A stretch of 64,000 bases of DNA from a virus, in the IMG/VR virus record IMGVR_UViG_3300042991_000201, positions 1 to 64,000 of that record, one strand, 5' to 3'. Positions 56,196 through 64,000 of this stretch are shown here, in pieces; position 1 is the first letter of the stretch; the number at the start of each line of letters is the position of its first letter. The position numbers and the translations under genes are program-made. The notes beneath the pieces were generated by a model that did not search any database, was not told the origin of the DNA, and saw nothing but the letters and a program-made list of their open reading frames with translations.

Positions 56196-56386
56196 CTCCG
56201 GCTATCATTGATGGTTATGGCCCCGTAATAAATCCAGACGATGCTTGTCCTTTCGGGGGAGGGCATAAGTGGGTATTCTATAGGATATTTTATAGTCCTG
56301 TTACTGCTCAATGGTATCAGGATTTGATACGTGAAAAGTGTGGATTCATCTCTCGTGGATGGTCACTAGCTAAACTGGAGTATTGA
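56192..56386 (+). CDS. Hypothetical protein
   Basis: 64 residues from the ATG at 56192. MTPAIIDGYGPVINPDDACP, then aromatic residues (KWVFYRIFYSPVTAQWYQDL). No family recognised; coupled to genes on both sides. Confidence 0.6.
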   Translation: MTPAIIDGYGPVINPDDACPFGGGHKWVFYRIFYSPVTAQWYQDLIREKCGFISRGWSLAKLEY

Positions 56387-57991
56387 TTGAAAAGTGTAGA
56401 GAAAATAGATGATACTCTCGTAGTCAAATTCTACGTCCCTAATGCACAATTCTCATTTGAATTAGGATACATTAAGGGATTCAAGGGGAGAAAATTCGAC
56501 GCTGAAAAAAAGTGTTGGGTGATTCCCTACTCTTACGAAACTATTTGTGACTTGAAGAGTCATGGCTATACGCTTTCGCATACCCTGCAAGGGCTTATGG
56601 AAGATGCTACTAAACAAGAATATGACTACACGACCCCAAGCGAAGAGATTGATCCCACAAAGATGCTATCATCGCTACGTGAGTATCAGCAAGAAGGACT
56701 GGAATTTCTTGAAGCGGTCAATGGTCGCGGCATCGTATCTTTTTCTATGCGTATGGGGAAATCCCTCACGGCTCTCGCTTGGTGCCTCTATAAAGACATC
56801 AGGCGTATCCTCATCATTTGTCCTGCCATTGCCAAACCCGTATGGGAACAGGAAATAAAGAAGTGGACAGATTTGAGATATTTTGCGGCAAAGGGGAGGA
56901 CTGCACATTCTATAGACAAACGAGTAGAAGTGATCATCATAAATTATGACATCCTCTCTGATTGGCTACCTATCCTCGAATTTTGGGATGCAAAAGCATT
57001 GATCGTTGACGAGTCTCATTATGCCGCCAATAAGACTCGTATGGTGTCAAAGAAACAACCAGACGGTACAAACAAGTCTGTAAAAGAACCCGTAAAACGC
57101 ACCGTAGCGGTGACTAGCCTTGGACGAAAAATACAGCATACGATCTGTCTATCTGGCACTCCAATTACGAGTTACCCTAGTCAGTTTTTCCCTGTTTTGA
57201 ATATGCTCTACCCCAATATGTTCCCGAATGAATGGAAGTATCTCCATCGTTATTGTGATCCTGTACGCACACAATGGGGTTGGGAATTCAAAGGGGCTTC
57301 CAATGTCAATGAGTTGCGTTCTAAGTTATCCAAGATTATGATACGCAAGACGAAGCAGGATGCTTTCAATGAATTGCCAGATGAAGAACGTATTGTTCTT
57401 CCCATAGAAATTGACATGAAAGCGTATGAACGGGAATGGGGTGCATTTCAAGAATGGTATAAAGAACATCGTGGTCTTTCTGATGAAGAATTAGATCAGA
57501 AGATAGCTCATCTTGAATCCATAGCCTATCCAAAAAAGAGAGCAACAATACTTGAGTGGGTACAGGAATTCCTGAAAAGCGGGGAACAGCTTATCATATT
57601 CGCATGGTTTAGAGAGACCTGTTTTGACTTGCACACAGCTTTCAAAAAGGAATCTGTACTTGTCTATGGCGGAACTAAAGATAGAGACGCCCAAGTACAG
57701 AAATTCCAGAAAGGGGATGCTCGAATATTCATAGGGCAGATATCAGCAGTGAAGGAGGCCATCACACTAGCCAATGCGAATACGGCTCTCTATGTGGAGT
57801 TGCCATGGTCAGCAGGGGATTTACGGCAATCTGAAGAAAGATTATTTTTGCCGGGGAATTTGCAAAAGAACGCTTATTTCTATGCTATAGCACAAGATAC
57901 GATAGATGAAGAGCGTTACCACAAGCTACAAGAAAGAGTAGAAAATCTTGATAGGGTACTTGACGGTAAGTCCAATGCAGTAGTATCTTAG
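56387..57991 (+). CDS. SNF2-family helicase/ATPase
   Basis: 534 residues from a TTG with GGAG upstream. An N-terminal HARP-like region (about 1-85, FYVPNAQFSFELGYIKGFKGRKFDAEKKCWVIP) is followed by the helicase core: FSMRMGKSLTAL (motif I), VDESHYA (motif II, DESH), LSGTPI (motif III), LIIFAWFRETC, and QSEERLFLPG (motif VI). These are translocases rather than strand-separating helicases, used in DNA repair or fork remodelling. It resembles SMARCAL1-type phage proteins. Confidence 0.9.
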   Translation: MKSVEKIDDTLVVKFYVPNAQFSFELGYIKGFKGRKFDAEKKCWVIPYSYETICDLKSHGYTLSHTLQGLMEDATKQEYDYTTPSEEIDPTKMLSSLREYQQEGLEFLEAVNGRGIVSFSMRMGKSLTALAWCLYKDIRRILIICPAIAKPVWEQEIKKWTDLRYFAAKGRTAHSIDKRVEVIIINYDILSDWLPILEFWDAKALIVDESHYAANKTRMVSKKQPDGTNKSVKEPVKRTVAVTSLGRKIQHTICLSGTPITSYPSQFFPVLNMLYPNMFPNEWKYLHRYCDPVRTQWGWEFKGASNVNELRSKLSKIMIRKTKQDAFNELPDEERIVLPIEIDMKAYEREWGAFQEWYKEHRGLSDEELDQKIAHLESIAYPKKRATILEWVQEFLKSGEQLIIFAWFRETCFDLHTAFKKESVLVYGGTKDRDAQVQKFQKGDARIFIGQISAVKEAITLANANTALYVELPWSAGDLRQSEERLFLPGNLQKNAYFYAIAQDTIDEERYHKLQERVENLDRVLDGKSNAVVS

Positions 57992-58095
57992 GGATATAGC
58001 ATAAGGGGGTATAGATATGCCAAAGATGTAATTGATAAAGAAGATCATAAATCAAGTATGTAGCAATAAAGTGGCTTGAAACCAAGGAGGTTCCC

Positions 58096-58458
58096 GTGGG
58101 TAATGACAAGATACTTGAGAAGATTGAGAAACTTGAACACGAATTGGCAGAATTGAAGGGGGGCCTGAAGCAGAAGAATACAATAATTTTTGACCGAAAT
58201 CATTCTTATGTAGCTATAGATGCTGAAGGATTGCCTTACTATCTCATGGCTTCTGCCGATGACGTTTACTCATATGCTTGGCACAGTTTGATAGAAAGCA
58301 ACCATACCACGTGGGATGGGTTACATGATGATGGACAGGAAGCTCTTAATAGTATAATGGAAGAGGATATTTCTTCTCCATGGACAATACACGAGTTCAA
58401 TAGTGGGGTAGATGCTTTGGAATTCTATCTGTATTGTGCACATATTTATGTAGAATAA
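58096..58458 (+). CDS. Hypothetical protein with coiled-coil start
   Basis: 120 residues from a GTG five bases after AAGGAGG. Residues 5-26 are coiled coil (ILEKIEKLEHELAELKGG); the rest is an acidic, aromatic domain (DVYSYAWHSLIESNHTTWDG). Domain pattern similar to small phage proteins of unknown role. Confidence 0.6.
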   Translation: MGNDKILEKIEKLEHELAELKGGLKQKNTIIFDRNHSYVAIDAEGLPYYLMASADDVYSYAWHSLIESNHTTWDGLHDDGQEALNSIMEEDISSPWTIHEFNSGVDALEFYLYCAHIYVE

Positions 58459-58463
58459 TATAC

Positions 58464-58492
58464 TAGACTATTCCTCAATAGTTAAGTATAAT
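58464..58492 (+). promoter_or_regulatory. Sigma70-like promoter upstream of the helicase gene
   Basis: TAGACT (58464-58469), 17 bp, TATAAT (58487-58492). The -10 is perfect, the -35 moderate. Confidence 0.5.
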
Positions 58493-58526
58493 ATAAACAT
58501 CACTAGATTACGTGGAGGAATATAAT

Positions 58527-58592
58527 ATGGCACACATGATGGAAGAGAATGCCACAATGTTTTCAACACAGGAATTCCTGATGGCGGCATAG
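58527..58592 (+). CDS. Possible 21-residue leader peptide
   Basis: MAHMMEENATMFSTQEFLMA with GGAGG eight bases upstream, then a terminator-like hairpin. Its place between promoter and hairpin suggests a leader peptide, but it is very short. Confidence 0.35.
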   Translation: MAHMMEENATMFSTQEFLMAA

Positions 58593-58610
58593 AGTATTAC
58601 GAGTTTAATA

Positions 58611-58630
58611 GGCTCTCCATACGGGGAGCC
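58611..58630 (+). terminator. Hairpin between leader ORF and helicase gene
   Basis: GGCTCTCC (58611-58618) pairs with GGGGAGCC (58623-58630), 4-base loop, then TTAATATAT; only a weak T run. Possible attenuator. Confidence 0.5.
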
Positions 58631-58691
58631 TTAATATATAGCAATTAGAAGCTCTTTATTTCCAATCTATATCTAGGAGGACTCCACAAAT

Positions 58692-60113
58692 ATGCAGAAG
58701 ATTAAGGTGGATATGTCTATTGAGCGAAAATTCATTACCCTTTTCGTGATGAATGATGAATTTATACAAAAGATGTATCCAATAGTCAATCCCTCCAATC
58801 TCTCCACTCAGTATGCAAAAGAGGTTGCGACATGGTGTGCTGAATTTTATGCTTCGTATCAGAAAGCTCCCGGTGCCGCCATACAGGACATATTCATCTC
58901 CAAGCGTGAATATCTTCAGGACGATGACACTATCAAATCCATAGGGGAATTCCTTTCTAAAGCTCTTGCAGAGTATGATCCCGCTGATTATAGTAATTTG
59001 CATTATTACATTGATGCTTCTGAAAAACACCTGAGACGAAATAGTATCAATGACATGACCGAGAAATTGACAGGATATCTTACTGTAGGTGATGTGGATA
59101 AGTGTGAACAGCTCATTGCCAATTACACTCGTATCGCTATTCCTGCAACTCAAGGTGTGTCTATCATAAGCGACACCCAATCTATCAAAGAGGCTTTCTT
59201 GAATGAACAGGAAGTGGCTTTCAGATTCCCCGGCGATCTTGGAATAGTAATAGGAAACGTGTATCGGGGTGATCTGGTTGGTTGGGTAGCCCCGTTCAAA
59301 GCGGGTAAGACTTGGGCTTTGCTATATTCTGCGGAACAGGCCATGCTCAGTGGAAGGCGAGTCCTCGTGGTGTCACTAGAAATGCGTATGGATCAGCTCC
59401 TTAAACGTGCTTGGCAAGCTATAACGGCTTCTCCTACAAAGTCTGGGGTATATCAAATTCCATACTTCTATAAAGAAGAGTCTGTGGAAACAGATGGTGA
59501 ATACACCGTAGCTATGAAGGATGTGAGAAAAGAAGCTGTAGACCTTGAAGGCATTGAAGGTATCCAGAAGCGTATTAGACTTACAAGTCGTGGTGGGGAT
59601 ATTCGTTTTATGTGTATGCCGAGTAAAGTTACAACGGTAGCTAGTATAGAGGCTGTACTTGACAACCTTATGTATTATGAAAATTATGCGGCAGACGTAG
59701 TGGTACTTGACTATGCTGATATCCTTGGGGCGGCTAAAGGATTCAAGGGTGGGGAGTATCGTCATCTTATGGATGATATCTGGTCGAATCTACGCCGTGT
59801 GGCACAGGAAAGGAATATATCCATTCTGACAGCATCTCAGGTGAATCGAGCTGGTATCGAGCAAGAAGAATTGTCCTCAGCTAACCTTGCAGAAGATATT
59901 CGTAAGGCCGGACACGTATCCAAATTGATTGGGCTCTCAAGACCCAAGGCATACGTCAAAAAGAATATGGCAAGAGTTAGTATGCTCTTTGAACGTGATG
60001 AACCTGAGACGTTTGAACCGGCTGTGATACTTCAGCAATATGCTTTTGGACGTTTCTGTATTGATAGTAAATTCGCATCAAAGATTGACATGGATGAGGT
60101 GACAAATGAATAA
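58692..60113 (+). CDS. DnaB/gp41-like replicative helicase
   Basis: 473 residues. A helical N-terminal domain (1-155) is followed by the RecA-like core: VAPFKAGKTWALL near 200 (Walker A), VLVVSLEMRMDQLL near 226 (H1a), VVVLDYADILG near 338 (Walker B) and ILTASQVNRAG near 378 (H3). The C-terminus with LIGLSRP and FERDEPE completes the fold. It unwinds the fork 5' to 3' as a hexamer, with the primase at 51872. AGGAGG upstream; its stop overlaps the next start. Confidence 0.92.
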   Translation: MQKIKVDMSIERKFITLFVMNDEFIQKMYPIVNPSNLSTQYAKEVATWCAEFYASYQKAPGAAIQDIFISKREYLQDDDTIKSIGEFLSKALAEYDPADYSNLHYYIDASEKHLRRNSINDMTEKLTGYLTVGDVDKCEQLIANYTRIAIPATQGVSIISDTQSIKEAFLNEQEVAFRFPGDLGIVIGNVYRGDLVGWVAPFKAGKTWALLYSAEQAMLSGRRVLVVSLEMRMDQLLKRAWQAITASPTKSGVYQIPYFYKEESVETDGEYTVAMKDVRKEAVDLEGIEGIQKRIRLTSRGGDIRFMCMPSKVTTVASIEAVLDNLMYYENYAADVVVLDYADILGAAKGFKGGEYRHLMDDIWSNLRRVAQERNISILTASQVNRAGIEQEELSSANLAEDIRKAGHVSKLIGLSRPKAYVKKNMARVSMLFERDEPETFEPAVILQQYAFGRFCIDSKFASKIDMDEVTNE

Positions 60114-61056
60114 TGCAGAATTGCTTTCAATCCTTTCAGGTATTGCCTCCCCTACTTGTGACATTCATTTCATAGGGCAGAAAATATATGCTTTAGGGGC
60201 TTCCATGACTTTTTGTTTACCCAATCCTTTTCCTGAAATAGACGGAATGGCTTTCAAGTCTCTCGACATTGTGAACGCACTCAAAAAGTTTCCAGAGTGT
60301 AAAGCGACCCGTAAAGAAGAAACAGTAGTATTTTCTTATAAACGCTCCAAGTTGACTCTTGTGTCTCTTGCATCCAAGTACAGTCCTATTTTATTCCAGA
60401 CGGAAAAGACGCCTCTTACCGTACCAGCATCGTTCCGTACAGGGTTGGAAATCTGTTATACTTCAGGTAATCGCTCCCCCTATTCTGGTGTGTATGTAGA
60501 CGACACAAGGATGATAGCAACCGATGGACAACGTATGTCTTTTTATGATCTTGACACACCTATGGAGACTTTCTGGATCAATGATTCTTGTGTCAAGACG
60601 CTCTTGAAGTATTCTTTTACAGAACACGTTATGCTCCCTGAATATATACTATTCTACACTAAAGAATTCACGATAGCTGTCAAGAGACTCCGAGACACTA
60701 TATATCCTGTATCTAAATTGGAAGCTGTATATAAGACGATGGTCGAATCAGGTACGTTCAATATCCCCAAGGGATTTACAGAGGCCGTAGAGAAGGCGGC
60801 ATCCATGGGTGTGGAGGATGGAATTTGCAAGATATTCTTGACTTTTGAATCTGATTACAGTATCATTACTGGAGACAAGAGAACGGGAACATACGAAGAA
60901 GAAATTGAAGGCGCGGCTATATCGGGAAAATTCATTGGTCTATATAAGCATCTTTCCAGCATAGCAGATGGAGATGAGGCTGGTCTTTGTGGGGGATACC
61001 TTTTTGTGCGGAGACAAGACAGTCTCGTATGTATGGCAGGCTTGCGGGAGGAATAG
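60106..61056 (+). CDS. Sliding clamp (DnaN/beta)-like protein
   Basis: 316 residues with the beta-clamp pattern: YSGVYVDDTRMIATDGQRMSFYDLD near 120-144, which matches the clamp 'gV......ATDghRL' strand/turn, and repeated alpha/beta subdomains before and after. It would tether the phage polymerase. It lies between the helicase gene and the polymerase gene, which supports a replisome role. Shorter than bacterial DnaN (about 366). Confidence 0.75.
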   Translation: MNNAELLSILSGIASPTCDIHFIGQKIYALGASMTFCLPNPFPEIDGMAFKSLDIVNALKKFPECKATRKEETVVFSYKRSKLTLVSLASKYSPILFQTEKTPLTVPASFRTGLEICYTSGNRSPYSGVYVDDTRMIATDGQRMSFYDLDTPMETFWINDSCVKTLLKYSFTEHVMLPEYILFYTKEFTIAVKRLRDTIYPVSKLEAVYKTMVESGTFNIPKGFTEAVEKAASMGVEDGICKIFLTFESDYSIITGDKRTGTYEEEIEGAAISGKFIGLYKHLSSIADGDEAGLCGGYLFVRRQDSLVCMAGLREE

Positions 61057-61059
61057 AGG

Positions 61060-61293
61060 ATGTCACGTTCCCATAAGAAAGTATCACGTTGGGGTTTATT
61101 CCATGAAAGATTCTACAAGCGTCTCGTTCATACTCGTAACAGGATGCTTGCTAGATGTGGTATTTATTTAGAATCTAATCAATACAAACGTACTGTGGAT
61201 GATTATGATATATGTGATTATGATATATGTGATTATAATGGTGTGGAATGGGACAAAGACAGCGAGTGGTATGAAAAAGGATTGAGAAAATGA
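61060..61293 (+). CDS. Small protein with an internal tandem repeat
   Basis: 77 residues; basic N-terminus (MSRSHKKVSRWGLFHERFYK) and an acidic middle in which DYDIC repeats (DYDICDYDICDYN), coded by an 18-bp style ATGATATATGTGATT repeat. GGAGG eleven bases upstream. No family recognised. Confidence 0.6.
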   Translation: MSRSHKKVSRWGLFHERFYKRLVHTRNRMLARCGIYLESNQYKRTVDDYDICDYDICDYNGVEWDKDSEWYEKGLRK

Positions 61294-62003
61294 AATTGAT
61301 ACATGGAGATTGTTTAGAGAAGATGGAAAACCTTCCTGATGGTAGTGTAGATATGGTTTTGTGTGACCCTCCTTATGGTTCAACCAAATGTCGTTGGGAT
61401 ACTGTCATTCCCCTTGAACCTATGTGGATAGAGCTTAAAAGGATCATTAAACCTAAAGGTGCTATTGTATTAACAGCTAGTCAGCCCTTCACTAGCGCTC
61501 TTATTATGAGTAATCCCGATGATTTTAAGTATATTTGGTATTGGAAGAAGCGTCCTGTAAATTTCCTAAATGCCAAGAAACAGCCTCTAAGAAACATAGA
61601 GGATATTCTAGTGTTCAATAGTGGAATATACTATCCACAGGGGCTCATACCTTGTAAGAAAGTCCATAAACGCTCCAATAGCACTGAGACAGTTGGGGTA
61701 CATGGCTTAAAGAATATTTCGGAATTTACAAACTATCCTACTCAAATACTTGAAGTTATGGACGGAGAACGTGGATTGCATCCAACTCAAAAGCCTGTAG
61801 CTCTTTTAGAGTACCTTATAAAGACATACACTTTAGAAGGTGAGACAGTTTTGGATTTTACTATGGGTAGTGGTAGTACGGGGGTAGCCGCGCTAAATAC
61901 AGGGAGAGATTTCATAGGAATAGAGTTAGATGACAAGTATTTTGACGTAGCAATGGATAGAATATCAGACGTAAAGATGGATTTGAAGTCTAAGGAGTTG
62001 TGA
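61290..62003 (+). CDS. Beta-class DNA (N4/N6) methyltransferase
   Basis: 237 residues. VLCDPPYGSTKCRWD near 22 is the DPPY catalytic motif, followed by a target-recognition stretch. LDFTMGSGSTGVAALNTGRDFIGIEL near 188-213 is the SAM-binding FxGxG motif at the C-terminal side, the order of beta-class enzymes. DPPY fits N6-adenine or N4-cytosine. It protects phage DNA or regulates. ATGA overlap upstream. Confidence 0.92.
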   Translation: MKLIHGDCLEKMENLPDGSVDMVLCDPPYGSTKCRWDTVIPLEPMWIELKRIIKPKGAIVLTASQPFTSALIMSNPDDFKYIWYWKKRPVNFLNAKKQPLRNIEDILVFNSGIYYPQGLIPCKKVHKRSNSTETVGVHGLKNISEFTNYPTQILEVMDGERGLHPTQKPVALLEYLIKTYTLEGETVLDFTMGSGSTGVAALNTGRDFIGIELDDKYFDVAMDRISDVKMDLKSKEL

Positions 62004-62007
62004 CATA

Positions 62008-64000
62008 ATGGCATGGAAATTCCAAACTGACATATTCGCAGATGATGCTCCTATCGTCCGTGGGGATGAAGAAATGTCGCACCAGAGCGACAAACATCCA
62101 AAGGCACTCTCTTGTGGTGATTGCCCTCTCAATCTCTCTTGTAAATCTCCAAAGCTCTCCTTTATAGGAGAAGGTGCCAAAGGTGTCCTCATCCTTGGTT
62201 CACATCCTTCCAAAGATGAAGATATGGCGGGAGAACTTGGACACGGTAAAGCATACGAATTCTTATCTGATACACTCAAAAGTGATGGCATAGATATACT
62301 TAAAGATTGTTATTATATGACAGCCGTATCCTGTCGTACCCCAAAAGAACGAGAGCCCACTCTCCGTGAAGTACAGTGTTGTTCCTCTCGTGTCCAAAGG
62401 GTTATAGCAAAATTGAACCCGAAATCCATCATCTTGCTTGGTCAGGGTGCTTTCAACTCCATCATATATCCTAAACTCACTGGACGTATTGGCGGCACAG
62501 GATGGGAGAAATTCTGTGGGGATGTTATTCCAGATCAGGAATATGAAAAGTATCTTATCCCCACTTGGGACTCTCGACACTTCCTTGAGAAGAAAAAGTA
62601 CGATGATGGTAGTGAAGGAAAGCCTCTCTTTGAACAGGACAAGGCTTGGTATAATCTCTGGCGTAAACACATTCTGTCTGCCTTTAATTGTGGAAGAGTA
62701 GTCAAGAATAATTATGCACATGATTGCTTCACAACGACAAAAATAGAACAGGCTATAGCGTGGATACTTGATGCTATGGATTGGAAATTTGTCTCGTTTG
62801 ACTATGAGACGAATAGTATTAAGAGTCAGCGTAAAGGGGCAAAGATACTTGCTATATCTATAAGCAATGGGCTGTTCTCTTTTGCTTTCCCTGTGTTTGA
62901 GGATGAAGCATTTCGTAAGGTATTAAAGAAACTATTAACCTCGAAGATAAAGAAGATCGCACATAACGCTTCCTTTGAGTGGGCATGGACTTATAGTATT
63001 CTAGGGTATTACCCATCCAATCTCCATTGGGATACTATGCTTGGTCAGCACTGCCTAGCGAATACAAAGCCTACAGGATTGAAGTATTGTACCTATGTAT
63101 CGTGTGGAGATATTGGTTATGACGATGCCGTGGATCAATACATTAAATCAGATGAAAGGGAATCTGATATTCATGGCAGTAATGCGTTTAACAAGCTGGA
63201 TCAAGCCCCTATAGCTTCTATGTTGGAATATAATGCTCTTGACTCTCTCTATACGGCAAAGATATATGAACAACAGAAAGCCCGGATGATTGATATGCAG
63301 ATGGCTGGATTCCAGTTATTCTTGGATTCGACTCTTTCTTTTGTCAAGATGCACAATACTGGCGTCCATATTAACATGGAGAAATTCGGGGAAGTCAAAG
63401 CAGAGTTGGAAGCTAAATTGACAGAAGCAGACAGAGTTATTATGGAGTCCTCTGAAGTAGCTCAGTGGGATGGAACTACTTTTAACCATAAATCCTCTAC
63501 ACAGTTAGCACATCTACTTTTTGACATCCTCAAGGTAAAGTCTGTAGTCCTTACGGCAAGTGGAAAACCGGCAGTAGACAAGGATACTCTTCCAAAATTA
63601 CAGCATCCTCTAGTCCCTAAGATTCTCGCATATAGGGAGTTGGACAAGATGCTTGGAACGTATGTAGGACAATATAGTCGAGAGATTGTGAATGGGAAAA
63701 TTCATAGCTTTACAAATCTCAATAGAGTAGAAACTTTTAGAACAAGTATGGACTCCGTAAACTGGCAGAATCAGATAAAGCGCAATAAAGAGGCCAAAAA
63801 GTATTTACGTTCCTATGTACAACCTTCTCTCGGAAATCGAATTATTGAATGTGACCACTCACAATTGGAGGTCAGACTAAATTGTTGTTATTCTGGTGAC
63901 AAGAATTTAATTAAGTTTATAGAGCAGGGGTTAGATATGCACACCCTCACTACACAAGAGACGTTTCTATTGACACCAGAACAGATGAAGAAGGAGTATC
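62008..64000 (+). CDS. DNA polymerase I-type enzyme fused to a family 4-like uracil-DNA glycosylase (3' truncated)
   Basis: The frame is open from ATG 62008 (AAGGAG ten bases upstream) to the end of the window: 664 codons. Residues 30-200 have the family 4 UDG layout with four Fe-S type cysteines (CGDCPLNLSC; AVSCRTPKEREP; EVQCC) and NPKSIILLGQGAF. Residues 265-430 are a 3'-5' exonuclease (FVSFDYETNS, AHNASFEWAW, YNALDSLYT). Residues 440 on are the polymerase (LRSYVQPSLGN, then ECDHSQLEVRL = motif A, TTQETF). It is the replicative polymerase of the phage. The stop lies outside the window. Confidence 0.9.
   Translation, partial: MAWKFQTDIFADDAPIVRGDEEMSHQSDKHPKALSCGDCPLNLSCKSPKLSFIGEGAKGVLILGSHPSKDEDMAGELGHGKAYEFLSDTLKSDGIDILKDCYYMTAVSCRTPKEREPTLREVQCCSSRVQRVIAKLNPKSIILLGQGAFNSIIYPKLTGRIGGTGWEKFCGDVIPDQEYEKYLIPTWDSRHFLEKKKYDDGSEGKPLFEQDKAWYNLWRKHILSAFNCGRVVKNNYAHDCFTTTKIEQAIAWILDAMDWKFVSFDYETNSIKSQRKGAKILAISISNGLFSFAFPVFEDEAFRKVLKKLLTSKIKKIAHNASFEWAWTYSILGYYPSNLHWDTMLGQHCLANTKPTGLKYCTYVSCGDIGYDDAVDQYIKSDERESDIHGSNAFNKLDQAPIASMLEYNALDSLYTAKIYEQQKARMIDMQMAGFQLFLDSTLSFVKMHNTGVHINMEKFGEVKAELEAKLTEADRVIMESSEVAQWDGTTFNHKSSTQLAHLLFDILKVKSVVLTASGKPAVDKDTLPKLQHPLVPKILAYRELDKMLGTYVGQYSREIVNGKIHSFTNLNRVETFRTSMDSVNWQNQIKRNKEAKKYLRSYVQPSLGNRIIECDHSQLEVRLNCCYSGDKNLIKFIEQGLDMHTLTTQETFLLTPEQMKKEY

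Overview
The window is a large fragment of a tailed double-stranded DNA bacteriophage (Caudoviricetes). It has both terminase subunits, a DUF1073-type portal, a MuF protein, a DUF2213-type protease/scaffold, a DUF2184-type capsid protein, a tail tube, a frameshifted tail chaperone pair, a 1201-residue tape measure and a 1198-residue tail-tip protein. No sheath gene was seen, so a long non-contractile tail (siphovirus) is the best inference. Two overlapping spanin-like genes and a lipobox protein point to a host with an outer membrane; the host genus cannot be read from the sequence. The DNA is AT-rich with strong AGGAGG-type ribosome sites. About 17 sigma70-like promoters (TTGACA, usually 17 bp, TATATT-like) are scattered over both strands. 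No tRNA genes, integrase or CRISPR array were recognised.

Layout. 1-8113 (+): recombination and repair block with the end of a RecA/UvsX-like protein, an HNH protein, a GNAT-like protein, a Rad50/SbcC N-terminal half ending at its zinc hook, a nucleotidyltransferase-like protein, an SbcD-like nuclease, an RNA ligase carrying a LAGLIDADG intein, and the separately encoded SbcC C-terminal half. A bidirectional hairpin at 8121-8157 closes this block. 8163-35154 (-): late genes, read leftward, running from nucleotide metabolism and terminase through head, neck, tail and lysis. 36067-39495 (-): an AT-rich operon of unknown small genes. 39496-40699: a non-coding region with five DnaA boxes and five iterons of exactly 23 bp, the best origin candidate. 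40700-44240 (-): terminase small subunit, a NinG-like protein and small genes. 44522-45440: a regulatory region with two further repeat families. 45441-64000 (+): KilA/BRO-type regulators, a possible replication initiator, a GIY-YIG homing nuclease, SSB-like protein, primase, methyltransferases, SNF2 helicase, DnaB-like helicase, a beta-clamp-like protein and a uracil-glycosylase/DNA polymerase A fusion that runs off the end.

How it fits together. The right-end replication genes and the left-end recombination genes point the same way, so the true genome is probably circularly permuted with the polymerase arm leading into the recA arm. Early control seems to rest on KilA/BRO proteins with structured leaders that look like attenuators. 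Late transcription runs leftward and is broken by terminator/promoter pairs; in two places the promoter -10 lies within or against a terminator hairpin.

The most unusual elements are the split SbcC/Rad50 with an RNA ligase and nucleotidyltransferase between its halves, the intein placed directly after the ligase nucleotidyl-lysine motif, the DnaA-box/iteron region, the -1 frameshift cassette, a membrane-anchored class 3 lipase next to the tape measure, and two lysis genes sharing 374 bp in different frames.
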